The notes under the pieces are model-generated. The model did not search any database, was not told where the DNA came from, and saw only the letters and a list, made by a program, of their open reading frames with translations. A DNA stretch of 5,827 nucleotides. Source: Rickettsia endosymbiont of Diachasma alloeum. GTDB lineage: Bacteria; Pseudomonadota; Alphaproteobacteria; Rickettsiales; Rickettsiaceae. Within the stretch, counting starts at the first letter, position 1. Each line of letters opens with the position of its first letter. Below are positions 1 to 5,711 of the stretch, one piece after another. The stretch spans positions 1 through 5,827 of the forward strand of contig DYDT01000090.1 in the NCBI GenBank assembly GCA_020404485.1, written 5' to 3'. The translations under genes were made by a program, and so were the position numbers.

Positions 1-2
1 AA

Positions 3-118
3 ACCTTTAATATGGCAAAAAAATACAAATTAACATGGCTAAATTAATAGCAAAATAGTGTGAAAGTTAAAATTAAATAATAATGCATAATAATTAATAT
101 TTTGCAGCGGAAGGTGAG
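3..118. repeat. 116-bp dispersed repeat, left copy (perfect inverted match to 5712-5827)
   Basis: Bases 3-118 are the exact reverse complement of 5712-5827 (paired coordinates sum to 5830), with no mismatch found by base-by-base reading. Similarity stops at 118|119 and 5711|5712, so the inner boundary is sharp and ends in GGTGAG. The two ends of the unit resemble each other in inverted orientation (ACCTT near 3-7 and AAGGT at 111-115, each followed inward by GCAAAA), which hints at imperfect terminal inverted repeats of a small MITE-like element. It is not a long hairpin. The copy covers the last 24 codons and stop of the ferritin-like gene. It may extend left of the window, so it could equally be one end of a larger insertion sequence. 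Confidence 0.9.
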
Positions 119-412
119 CTGTAATATAGCTTTGTCGCTAATTTGCGTAGCAAGCACTACTTTGCCTTTTGTTAGCCATTGTTTACTGCTAGGACCAGTT
201 ACCTTTTCTTCTTTATGTTGTAATAATAGTTCGTTTAATTCTTTTACATGCCTTTCGTGATCTTCTTTAAACCTTTGTAATTGTGTTTTATAATTCTCAT
301 CGGTAATTCTATTAATGGCGGCTTCATATGCTTCTATAGCATCATAGTCAAGTTCAACTAATTCCTTTATTGCATCTACAAAATTATTTTGGATTCCTAC
401 TAAAGTTGTCAT
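44..412 (-). CDS. Ferritin-like (DUF2383/PA2169-type) four-helix protein, C-terminus truncated by a repeat
   Basis: A 122-codon leftward frame with a strong ribosome site (AGAGG, five bases before the ATG). The first 98 residues look like the front half of a ferritin-like helical bundle. Helix one is rich in acidic residues (ELVELDYDAIEAYEAA, residues 17-32; E17, E20, D24, E27, E30), and helix two carries FKEDHERHVKEL (49-60; E50, H52, E53, H55), the kind of Glu/His spacing that can bind metal. After TKGKVVLATQISDKAILQ the normal family continues into a third and fourth helix. Here the reading frame instead enters the 116-bp repeat at base 118 and gains 24 unrelated, mostly hydrophobic residues before TAA. 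The protein is therefore probably a non-functional or altered remnant. Family placement is from memory of related alphaproteobacterial proteins; function (iron or stress related) is unproven. It lies 166 bases downstream of dapD on the same strand but has its own promoter candidate. Confidence 0.7.
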   Translation of the reverse strand: MTTLVGIQNNFVDAIKELVELDYDAIEAYEAAINRITDENYKTQLQRFKEDHERHVKELNELLLQHKEEKVTGPSSKQWLTKGKVVLATQISDKAILQLTFRCKILIIMHYYLILTFTLFCY

Positions 413-439
413 TTTATCCTCTTTAATTATTTTATTGCA

Positions 440-469
440 ACTATAAGGTTACGCCTTAATATTTTTCAA
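440..469 (-). promoter_or_regulatory. Probable sigma-70 promoter of the ferritin-like gene
   Basis: On the minus strand TTGAAA (469-464) is followed after 18 bases by TATAGT (445-440); each box matches the consensus at five of six positions. Transcription would begin near 433, leaving a leader of about 20 bases that holds the AGAGG ribosome site. An overlapping TTGACT box at 474-469 could serve as an alternative -35. In such A/T-rich DNA chance matches are common. Confidence 0.45.
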
Positions 470-503
470 GTCAAGATTAAAAAACAACACTTAAGCGAAA
501 TTA

Positions 504-541
504 TTATTATTAAATAAAAAATATTTTTTATTTAATAATAA
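504..541. terminator. 38-bp perfect A/T palindrome downstream of dapD
   Basis: Bases 504-541 read identically on both strands (coordinates sum to 1045), giving a possible 19-bp stem made only of A and T. The centre contains A6-TA-T6. It starts 38 bases past the dapD stop codon and lies before the promoter of the next gene, a natural place for a transcription end. With no G-C pairs it is weaker than a classical intrinsic terminator but has long U-runs on either strand. Confidence 0.5.
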
Positions 542-578
542 CGATTTATAATTATTTATTTTTATAAATTTTTAGATA

Positions 579-1406
579 TCAACTCCTTAACAATTCATTA
601 ATACTAACTTTAGCTCTCGTATTTTTATCAACCTGTTTTACGATTATAGCACAATAAAGCCCTGGTTTACCTGCTTCTTTATTAGGTAACACCCCTGGCA
701 CTACTACAGAGTAAGCTGGTATTCTGCCATAAATAATCTCGCCGCTATCTCTGTAAACTATTTTTGTAGAAGCTCCAATAAAGACGCCCATGCTAATTAC
801 TGCTCCTTCTTCTACTATAATCCCTTCAGCGATTTCTGATCTTGCTCCAATAAAACATTTATCTTCGATAATAACAGGTTTTGCTTGCAAAGGTTCTAAT
901 ACTCCGCCGATTCCAGTCCCGCCTGAAATATGGCAATTTTTACCGATTTGAGCACATGAACCAATAGTAGCCCATGTATCAATCATTGTTCCCTCATCTA
1001 TATAAGCACCAATATTAATAAAAGACGGCATAATGACGACATTTTTAGCAATATATGTGCCGGTTCTAACAAATGATCCTGGGACTTTGCGTATGCCAGC
1101 CTCTTTAAATTGGTGAGGCTCGGCATCGAAAGCAAATTTAGGAGCAACTTTATCATACCAACTATTATAATTATTATTATAAAGCTGTGATTCGGTCGTC
1201 ATAAAATATAAAAGGATTGCTTTTTTGACCCACTCATTAACTTGCCAGTCATTATCAGTTTTTTGACAAACACGAATAGTACCTTTATTTAGGCTTTCTA
1301 TGACATCGTGCAATATTTTTTTTAATGCTGAAAGTTTTGCGGAATTTTGTAATAGCTTGTCCTTTATTTGCCAAGCTTCTTCAATTTCTTTGATGTGTGG
1401 GAACAT
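579..1406 (-). CDS. dapD: 2,3,4,5-tetrahydropyridine-2,6-dicarboxylate N-succinyltransferase
   Basis: DapD transfers succinyl from succinyl-CoA to tetrahydrodipicolinate in the cytoplasm, on the route to meso-diaminopimelate and lysine. The 275-residue length is normal. The N-terminal helical part (about 1-105) contains [15 protein letters not shown] (54-68). The middle is a left-handed beta-helix of hexapeptide repeats (about 108-235), with the family hallmarks FVRTGTYIA (112-120), [19 protein letters not shown] (131-149) and [16 protein letters not shown] (167-182). D143 and E191 lie where the family's catalytic Asp and Glu (D141 and E189 in the mycobacterial enzyme) are expected; this is inference by alignment from memory. 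The ATG at 1406 has no obvious Shine-Dalgarno sequence but sits about 20 bases after a good promoter. Divergent from the zinc-ribbon gene; not in an operon with dapB. Confidence 0.97.
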   Translation of the reverse strand: MFPHIKEIEEAWQIKDKLLQNSAKLSALKKILHDVIESLNKGTIRVCQKTDNDWQVNEWVKKAILLYFMTTESQLYNNNYNSWYDKVAPKFAFDAEPHQFKEAGIRKVPGSFVRTGTYIAKNVVIMPSFINIGAYIDEGTMIDTWATIGSCAQIGKNCHISGGTGIGGVLEPLQAKPVIIEDKCFIGARSEIAEGIIVEEGAVISMGVFIGASTKIVYRDSGEIIYGRIPAYSVVVPGVLPNKEAGKPGLYCAIIVKQVDKNTRAKVSINELLRS

Positions 1407-1423
1407 AATTTTTAACTGTTATA

Positions 1424-1452
1424 TTGCTAAAAATCATAAATAACTTTATCAT
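1424..1452 (+). promoter_or_regulatory. Possible promoter of the divergent zinc-ribbon gene
   Basis: TTGCTA (1424-1429) is followed after 17 bases by TATCAT (1447-1452), four and five of six to consensus. Transcription would begin around 1459, which fits translation from the ATG at 1478 and argues against the upstream in-frame starts at 1424 (TTG) and 1451 (ATG). The -35 match is modest. Confidence 0.35.
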
Positions 1453-1460
1453 GAAGTCAA
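1433..1460 (-). promoter_or_regulatory. Probable dapD promoter
   Basis: Minus-strand TTGACT (1460-1455) and TATGAT (1438-1433) are separated by 16 bases, each five of six to consensus. The predicted start near 1426 gives a leader of about 20 bases before the dapD ATG. It overlaps a plus-strand promoter candidate for the divergent gene, so the two could compete for RNA polymerase. Confidence 0.5.
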
Positions 1461-1477
1461 ATATAAAAAAACTTACT

Positions 1478-2119
1478 ATGTATATTAGTTGTCTCAATTG
1501 TCAAACAAAATTTATTGTCTCAAATAATCAAATAGGTGTTAACGGACGACGAGTTAAATGCTCTAAATGTAGGCATATCTGGTATCAAAAATTAGATTAT
1601 AATACCAGTAAATTAAGTGATTTTGATGAAGATAAATTTGAAGCCGTAAAAACACCTGTTAAAAATGGATATGATAATCAATTTTCTGCAAACGTACCAG
1701 TGATCTTACCATATACTCCACCTAAGCAAAAATATAATGTCTTTCCATTATTATGGACTAGCTGTATAATTTTTTGTTTAGCTGTATTACTGCTAGATAG
1801 TTTTAAATTCTTAAGCAAATATGATCAGCTAAAAATAGAGGAAATTAAATTAGGAAGTTCGCATCGTGAAGGGGTGGTTAAAATGTTTTACAAATTGTCT
1901 AATAACTCTGATTATTTAATATCTAACCCAAGAATTAAAGTTAAAGCAATTGATAGTAACAATAAAGCTCTAGATGAATATATATCTGTTACAAAGCTCA
2001 AAGCAAAAATCCTTCCAAAACAAGATGCGTATGTAGAAATGGAAATCAAAGGTCTTCCTGTTACTGCAAAATATATTGATGTTACTGTGGGAAATAGGTT
2101 TGGATTGTTACTGGAATAA
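1478..2119 (+). CDS. MJ0042-type zinc-ribbon, single-pass membrane protein (DUF3426-like C-terminal domain)
   Basis: From the ATG at 1478 the protein has 213 residues and starts [12 protein letters not shown], the usual beginning of this alphaproteobacterial family. The zinc ribbon uses C5, C8, C28 and C31 (two CxxC pairs; the second is CSKC followed by the family's IW at 34-35). An acidic linker leads to one membrane helix at about 88-106 ([19 protein letters not shown]), then a soluble domain of about 105 residues resembling DUF3426. The ribbon is predicted to face the cytoplasm and the C-terminal domain the periplasm. Other possible starts are 1451 (ATG) and 1424 (TTG), adding 9 or 18 residues; none has a clear ribosome site. 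I prefer 1478 because the extensions are low-complexity and overlap promoter-like sequence. Function is not established; family members are usually annotated as zinc-ribbon domain proteins. Confidence 0.85.
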   Translation: MYISCLNCQTKFIVSNNQIGVNGRRVKCSKCRHIWYQKLDYNTSKLSDFDEDKFEAVKTPVKNGYDNQFSANVPVILPYTPPKQKYNVFPLLWTSCIIFCLAVLLLDSFKFLSKYDQLKIEEIKLGSSHREGVVKMFYKLSNNSDYLISNPRIKVKAIDSNNKALDEYISVTKLKAKILPKQDAYVEMEIKGLPVTAKYIDVTVGNRFGLLLE

Positions 2120-2139
2120 TAGGATAAATCTAGCTTCAA

Positions 2140-2284
2140 TAGACCCCTTGCAAAATTGCTTCTAAAGGTAATTTGTGTGTTGAGCCTAGACTTGAATCCT
2201 CACCTACTTGTATGTACGTTGAGGTTCGCAGTGAAGTGTTTCCTACAAATTTTTCTTTATTAGCTACGTTATGGAAGGGGTCTA
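2140..2284 (-). repeat. Intergenic Rickettsia palindromic element, RPE-1 type
   Basis: The unit is bounded by TAGACCCCTT (2140-2149) and its exact reverse complement AAGGGGTCTA (2275-2284), with a central hairpin around CCTCA ... TGAGG. On the minus strand one frame stays open across the whole unit and encodes a peptide with FVGNTSLRTSTYIQVGED, then GSTHKLPLEA. That is the pattern I recall for RPE-1 peptides in Rickettsia proteins (F-G-T-RT-AY-VREDA-STGST-KLPLEA). The frame has no ATG and ends soon after the unit, so it is not a gene here. RPE-1 is known both inside reading frames and between genes; this is an intergenic copy. Confidence 0.8.
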
Positions 2285-2377
2285 ATATTTCAAAATTAAT
2301 AAATTTATTAATTTTCTATTTACATATAGTTTTATAAGTATATTTATTATAGGATAGATTAATTATATGGAATAGAA

Positions 2378-2896
2378 ATGTTACGATATCAGTTTTCATT
2401 ACTAGTAGAAGCAATAAGAGAAGGTGATATTAAAGGGATAAGAAAATATTTTGAAATACCTTTAGGAGATTATAATGTAAGTGGTGTTGTAAATAGTAAA
2501 ACTTTAACAGATAATACTCCTTTAATACTTGCAACAGATGAAGAAGATTTTGAAGTAGTAAAATTTTTATTGGATAATGGGGTAGATCCTAATTTAACCG
2601 GCAGGCAATGTCTTACCATATTATCTCCTTTGCATGTAGCAGTTAGGTCACAAAATTTTAGGATAATTAATCTCTTAATTAAGCGTGGTGCTGATATAAA
2701 TGCAAAGGATTCTTATGGTGAAACACCTATATTTAGATTAGTTCGTCCAGCTTTTGAGAAAGAAAAATGCAATCCAAAATTATTAAAATATTTGATTGAA
2801 AAAGGTGCAGATATGAATATTAAGAACCTAAAGGGACAAGATTTTTATGACTCACTAGTTTTAGATGATGAATTATCAATATTAGGAGCTAGTTAA
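2378..2896 (+). CDS. Small ankyrin-repeat protein
   Basis: A 172-residue protein built almost entirely of ankyrin repeats, which form protein-protein binding surfaces. Clear repeats lie at about 46-78 (NTPLILATDEEDFEVVKFLL, then DNGVDPN), 82-112 (SPLHVAVRSQNFRIINLLI, then KRGADINAKD) and 113-150 (GETPIFRL, an expanded middle with KEKCNPK, then LIEKGADMN). Degenerate units flank them at about 7-35 (LVEAIREGDIKGIRKYF) and after 151. There is no signal peptide or membrane segment, so it is cytoplasmic or secreted without a classical signal. GGAA about eight bases before the ATG is a plausible ribosome site; an earlier ATG at 2367 runs into a stop at once. It stands alone between an RPE and the convergent rsmE. 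Ankyrin proteins in intracellular bacteria are sometimes host-directed effectors, but nothing here proves that. Confidence 0.9.
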   Translation: MLRYQFSLLVEAIREGDIKGIRKYFEIPLGDYNVSGVVNSKTLTDNTPLILATDEEDFEVVKFLLDNGVDPNLTGRQCLTILSPLHVAVRSQNFRIINLLIKRGADINAKDSYGETPIFRLVRPAFEKEKCNPKLLKYLIEKGADMNIKNLKGQDFYDSLVLDDELSILGAS

Positions 2897-2904
2897 ATAA
2901 GTTT

Positions 2905-2925
2905 TAATTTATTAAATTTAAATTA
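2905..2925. terminator. Weak A/T hairpin between convergent genes
   Basis: TAATTTA (2905-2911) and TAAATTA (2919-2925) can pair around a seven-base loop in the 26-base gap between the ankyrin and rsmE stop codons; the right arm overlaps the rsmE stop. It is the only structure in the gap and could end transcripts from both sides, but a seven-pair A/T stem is weak. Confidence 0.25.
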
Positions 2926-3627
2926 CCTAACTAACTGTATTTGAGCAAGGGCTGCTACGGCGGCTGTTTCAGCTCGTAAAATATTTTTTCCTAAACTTAT
3001 AGAATATGCGTTCTTGTATGAGGTAAGTAAAGCAATCTCGTCATTGGTAAATCCGCCTTCTGGTCCAATCACAATAGAAATATCAGTAACATCTTTGTTA
3101 AGTTTTAATATAGAATTTTCTTCTTTCTCATGTTCGTTTGCATATAGCACAAAATTATTGTTCTTTTTTAGATAATCCTGTATAGAAACAGCAGGCTCTA
3201 TTACCGGAGGATTTAACCGCTCAGATTGTTCTGTTGCTTCAATAACGCATTTTGTCAAACGTTCAATATTTACTGATCTAAATTGGGATCTTTCAGTAAT
3301 TAAAGGAACAATTTTAGTTACACCAAGCTGCGTAGCCATATTTACCGCAAGCATTAATTTATCTTGTTTTATTATAGCCATAGCAAGCGTTAATGAGGAT
3401 TCAGCACAAGGTTTTCTCAAGCATTCTTGAATTATAATAGCAAGGTTATTCCTATCTAATTTAGCAATCTGTGCAAGGAATTCTCCATCCGTGCCGTTAA
3501 AAACTCGAAATTGATCATTTACTTTAAGACGTAATACAGTTTTAATATAATGAGTGTGATCACTTCCTAATTCTACCTTGATATTTTCAGCTAGATGATT
3601 ATTAATATAGATACGATTAAATTTCAT
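2923..3627 (-). CDS. rsmE: 16S rRNA (uracil(1498)-N3)-methyltransferase
   Basis: RsmE uses S-adenosylmethionine to methylate N3 of U1498 in helix 44 of 16S rRNA, near the decoding centre. From the ATG at 3627 it has 234 residues, typical of the family. Residue numbers below count from that start. An N-terminal PUA-like region (about 1-70, with [13 protein letters not shown] and VFNGTDGEF) precedes a SPOUT knot domain. Diagnostic motifs are EATEQSER (130-137), [12 protein letters not shown] (187-198) and [12 protein letters not shown] (211-222), the last two forming the cofactor-binding knot. An in-frame ATG at 3639 would add MTLF; I prefer 3627 because MKFNRIYI is the usual beginning, and neither has a clear ribosome site. 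The start is only 10 bases from the divergent DUF1674 gene, so each gene's promoter must lie inside the other. Convergent with the ankyrin gene. Confidence 0.96.
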   Translation of the reverse strand: MKFNRIYINNHLAENIKVELGSDHTHYIKTVLRLKVNDQFRVFNGTDGEFLAQIAKLDRNNLAIIIQECLRKPCAESSLTLAMAIIKQDKLMLAVNMATQLGVTKIVPLITERSQFRSVNIERLTKCVIEATEQSERLNPPVIEPAVSIQDYLKKNNNFVLYANEHEKEENSILKLNKDVTDISIVIGPEGGFTNDEIALLTSYKNAYSISLGKNILRAETAAVAALAQIQLVR

Positions 3628-3637
3628 AAATAATGTC

Positions 3638-3781
3638 ATGGATAATAAAAAAGATAATATATTAGAAGAAGAAAATTTGCCAAAGGAAAAAGAAATGCCA
3701 AAAGAAATCGGTGGGGCTAAAGGTCTAGAGCCAACAAGATATGGTGACTGGCAACATAAAGGAAAAGTAACAGATTTTTAA
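3638..3781 (+). CDS. DUF1674 / SDHAF4-like succinate dehydrogenase assembly factor (47 aa)
   Basis: A 47-codon frame from ATG 3638 to TAA 3781 that is easily missed because of its size. The lysine/glutamate-rich front (about 1-22) is low complexity. The second half carries the conserved DUF1674 signature: [17 protein letters not shown] (22-38) followed by KGKVTDF at the extreme C-terminus, matching the family pattern [21 protein letters not shown]. In mitochondria the related SDHAF4 binds flavinated SdhA and aids its joining to SdhB; the bacterial protein is inferred to act similarly on succinate dehydrogenase. No sdh gene is present in the window. The gene is head-to-head with rsmE with 10 bases between start codons and no visible ribosome site. 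An in-frame ATG at 3695 is an unlikely shorter start. Confidence 0.85.
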   Translation: MDNKKDNILEEENLPKEKEMPKEIGGAKGLEPTRYGDWQHKGKVTDF

Positions 3782-3783
3782 TT

Positions 3784-3911
3784 ATATACTCGATGAACTT
3801 GAAAAATTGGCTACGTCGCCTTATAAGTTCTGCGGTGCTCACATATTAAGTATACGCTCCGCTCCTCGACTTATAGACTCCTTGCTCTTTTTCAAGTTGA
3901 TCTTCGTATAT
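3784..3911. repeat. Intergenic palindromic repeat element, complete copy
   Basis: The ends are inverted: ATATACTCGATGAACTTGAA from 3784 pairs with the reverse complement of the right end (ATATAC, then AACTTGAAAAA, up to 3911). Further in, TTATAAGT and GCGGTGC on the left pair with ACTTATA and GCTCCGC on the right. It begins three bases after the DUF1674 stop codon. Its form and position fit the non-coding palindromic repeats scattered in Rickettsia genomes; I cannot assign a numbered RPE class. Confidence 0.65.
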
Positions 3912-3932
3912 CAACTATTTATTTATCCCTGG

Positions 3933-3961
3933 TATACTCTTCTGCTTTGAAGAATTGGCTA
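3933..3961. repeat. Truncated left end of the same palindromic repeat family
   Basis: TATACTC at 3933-3939 and TTGGCTA at 3955-3961 are spaced by 15 bases, exactly as TATACTC at 3785 and TTGGCTA at 3807 in the complete copy; 21 of 29 positions agree without gaps. The similarity then stops where the next palindrome begins, and no right end follows, so this looks like a diverged half copy. Confidence 0.45.
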
Positions 3962-4128
3962 TAATCATCATTATGTGGCGGCATTGTCCGCGTGGTAATT
4001 CAGAAAAAATAATAAAAAATGCTATAAGTTAGCGTTTTTTATACTTCCTTGCTTTGTTAATTACTTTGTAATTTCCTCGCAATGACGACTCTTGATCCAC
4101 GCAATAATGCCGCCATGGGGAAGATTAT
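3961..4128. repeat. Second palindromic repeat type with GGCGGCATT arms
   Basis: The arm TGGCGGCATT (3976-3985) then GCGTGG (3990-3995) pairs with CCACGC (4097-4102) then AATGCCGCCA (4106-4115). Outer ATAATC (3961-3966) and GATTAT (4123-4128) extend the symmetry. The minus strand contains CGTCATTGCGAGGAA, a phrase I recognise from repeats common in Rickettsia intergenic DNA. Local G+C is above that of the surroundings. Together with the two preceding repeat units it fills nearly all of the 380-base gene-free gap; I see no gene or RNA gene there. Confidence 0.65.
4014..4040. terminator. Bidirectional terminator-like hairpin inside the repeat
   Basis: AAAAAATGCTA (4014-4024) and TAGCGTTTTTT (4030-4040) pair over 11 positions, one a wobble, around a five-base loop. 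The stem is flanked by an A-run on one side and a T-run on the other, so it can end transcription in either direction. It lies about 120 bases beyond the BI-1 gene stop and about 230 bases beyond the DUF1674 stop, between these converging genes. Confidence 0.55.
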
Positions 4129-4161
4129 CAGCGAAAGAGTCAAATAAAACGAATGTATATT

Positions 4162-4875
4162 TTAGTCTCTTCTATTACCTAAAAATCTCATTAGATATAA
4201 GAAAAGATTTATGAAGTCTAGATATAATGTGAAAGCTGCCATAATAGAAAGCTTTTGTCCTGTTTCATCATTTCCTGCCATGTAATACATAGATTTAATT
4301 TTTTGAGTATCCCAAGCAATTAAACCCATAAATACAACTATTCCTATAAGAGAAGTAGCAAAAGAAAGACCAGAGCTTTTTAAGAACATATTAACTAGTG
4401 AGGCGATTATAATACCTATAAGACCCATTGCACAAAATGACCCCATAGAAGTTAAGTCTCTATTTGTGCTATAACCATATAGGCTCATTGCTCCAAAAAC
4501 AGAAGCACAAATAAAGAAAGTACGAGCTATTGATTCGCCAGTATAGACAAGAGCTAAATATGCAAGAGACATACCTGTTAAAGCGGCATAAACCCAAAAT
4601 AATATTTGTGCTGTTTGTAAATTCATACGCCCAAATCCCATAAAGAAATATAAAGCGATGCCAAGAGGTGCAAACATTATAAGCGTTCCAAAACCTGTTT
4701 GAAACATTAAATTATATAAGGGCTCAACTGATATAGTTGTTACTGCAGCTACGCCGGTTAGTAGTAATGCTAAAGCCATATAATTATATACTTTAAGCAT
4801 ATATTTTCTTAGACCTTCATCAAAAGTTTTGTTTTTAGATGATGAAGCTGTCAAAGTTTTTGTATAATCGATCAT
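4162..4875 (-). CDS. Bax inhibitor-1 / YccA family seven-helix inner-membrane protein
   Basis: The 237-residue protein has a short cytoplasmic N-terminus and seven predicted membrane helices at about 30-47, 59-79, 88-110, 117-135, 146-165, 172-188 and 211-230. Family motifs are LYGYSTNRDLTSMGSF (132-147), LIAWDTQKIK (185-194) and LYLDFINLFLYLMRFLG (217-233). D189 in the DTQ motif and D220 resemble the acidic residues that control calcium leak in the bacterial relative YetJ. Members are bacterial homologues of eukaryotic BI-1 and of E. coli YccA, an FtsH-interacting protein; the exact role in Rickettsia is not known. The start has a clear ribosome site (AAGG, six bases before ATG). It follows dapB by 43 bases on the same strand with no terminator between, so co-transcription is likely. 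Confidence 0.95.
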   Translation of the reverse strand: MIDYTKTLTASSSKNKTFDEGLRKYMLKVYNYMALALLLTGVAAVTTISVEPLYNLMFQTGFGTLIMFAPLGIALYFFMGFGRMNLQTAQILFWVYAALTGMSLAYLALVYTGESIARTFFICASVFGAMSLYGYSTNRDLTSMGSFCAMGLIGIIIASLVNMFLKSSGLSFATSLIGIVVFMGLIAWDTQKIKSMYYMAGNDETGQKLSIMAAFTLYLDFINLFLYLMRFLGNRRD

Positions 4876-4918
4876 AAGAAACCTTAAGATTATGTTTATA
4901 TAATATAAATATAGTCCT

Positions 4919-5668
4919 TTAAATGGGCTTTTTCAAGTGATAATTAATTAAATTTTTGTAAAAATCGACCATAGAATATAACCCAGCTTGTTTATCTTGT
5001 AGCCAGATTGCCGCTCTTATTGCCCCATCGGCAAAAGAATTTTTATTAAGAGCTTCATGCTTTAAAGTAATAGTTTCATCATCGCCTAGAAAAAATATTT
5101 CATGAGTGCCGTGTGCATTACCACCACGAAGCGAAGAAATACCGATTTCATTATTTCTTCTTGTTTTATTACCGCGGTTAAATTTTATATCTAGTTCTTT
5201 TTCAGCTGTAATCATTTCAGCAAGCATAATAGCAGTACCTGAGGGGGAATCTTTTTTAGCACGATGATGAGCTTCTAAAATCTCAATATCGTAATCATCC
5301 AATATTTTTGTTGCTTCTTTTGCTAAATAACCAAGTAAATTAGCACCTATACTCATATTTGCAGAATATAAAATAGATAAGGTTTTTGCTTCTTTTTCTA
5401 AAAGTTTAAAGTGTGAGGAAGTAAGATCGGTAGTTCCAATTACTAATTTGGTATCATATTTTAAAGCACTATCAACCAATTTTTCTAATATTTCAGGAGT
5501 AGAACAATCAATAACTATGTCAGAATTTTTACACAAATCATTTAGCTCGTGTAAATCATGGGTGCTATTAAATTTTGCTGAGATTTTACAATCTTTAAAA
5601 TTAGCCATTCTTTCTAAAATAGTTCTGCCCATTTTACCGGTAGCACCGCTAAGTCCTATATTTATCAT
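4919..5668 (-). CDS. dapB: 4-hydroxy-tetrahydrodipicolinate reductase
   Basis: DapB reduces 4-hydroxy-tetrahydrodipicolinate with NAD(P)H to tetrahydrodipicolinate, the substrate of DapD. The N-terminal nucleotide fold begins with [14 protein letters not shown] (2-15; the G8-x-x-G11-x-x-G14 loop). VIGTTDLT (76-83) is the conserved GTTG-like segment with a diverged last residue. The catalytic and substrate-binding block is [15 protein letters not shown] (132-146): H134 and K138 align with H159 and K163 of the E. coli enzyme, and PSGT binds substrate carboxylates. [15 protein letters not shown] (179-193) is another family signature. At 249 residues it is slightly shorter than the E. coli protein (273) but complete. 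No strong ribosome site precedes the ATG; TAGAAT at 5683-5678 is a possible -10. Its upstream region is cut by the 116-bp repeat only 43 bases before the start codon. Confidence 0.97.
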   Translation of the reverse strand: MINIGLSGATGKMGRTILERMANFKDCKISAKFNSTHDLHELNDLCKNSDIVIDCSTPEILEKLVDSALKYDTKLVIGTTDLTSSHFKLLEKEAKTLSILYSANMSIGANLLGYLAKEATKILDDYDIEILEAHHRAKKDSPSGTAIMLAEMITAEKELDIKFNRGNKTRRNNEIGISSLRGGNAHGTHEIFFLGDDETITLKHEALNKNSFADGAIRAAIWLQDKQAGLYSMVDFYKNLINYHLKKPI

Positions 5669-5711
5669 GTTAATTTTATTCTAAATTTGTATAAGATTTA
5701 TGATGATATAT

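Noticed and set aside
12..47. Short frames starting ATGGCAAAA and ATGGCTAAA in the left repeat (plus strand)
   Set aside because: Only 7-11 codons and no ribosome site; expected by chance in A/T-rich DNA.
1912..2139. 75-codon minus-strand frame opposite the zinc-ribbon gene
   Set aside because: It lies almost wholly antisense to the well-supported C-terminal domain of the zinc-ribbon protein, has no family motif and no ribosome site; a shadow frame.
2285..2377. Promoter of the ankyrin gene
   Set aside because: Many A/T boxes exist (for example TTTACA near 2320 and TATTAT near 2345), but their spacing of about 20 bases is poor and no pair stands out.
3784..4128. CRISPR array or tRNA/small RNA gene in the long gap
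   Set aside because: There are no evenly spaced direct repeats, no cloverleaf with a T-loop, and the symmetry is inverted; palindromic repeats explain it.
5448..5684. 78-codon plus-strand frame opposite dapB
   Set aside because: Antisense to the conserved N-terminal nucleotide fold of DapB; no recognisable motif.
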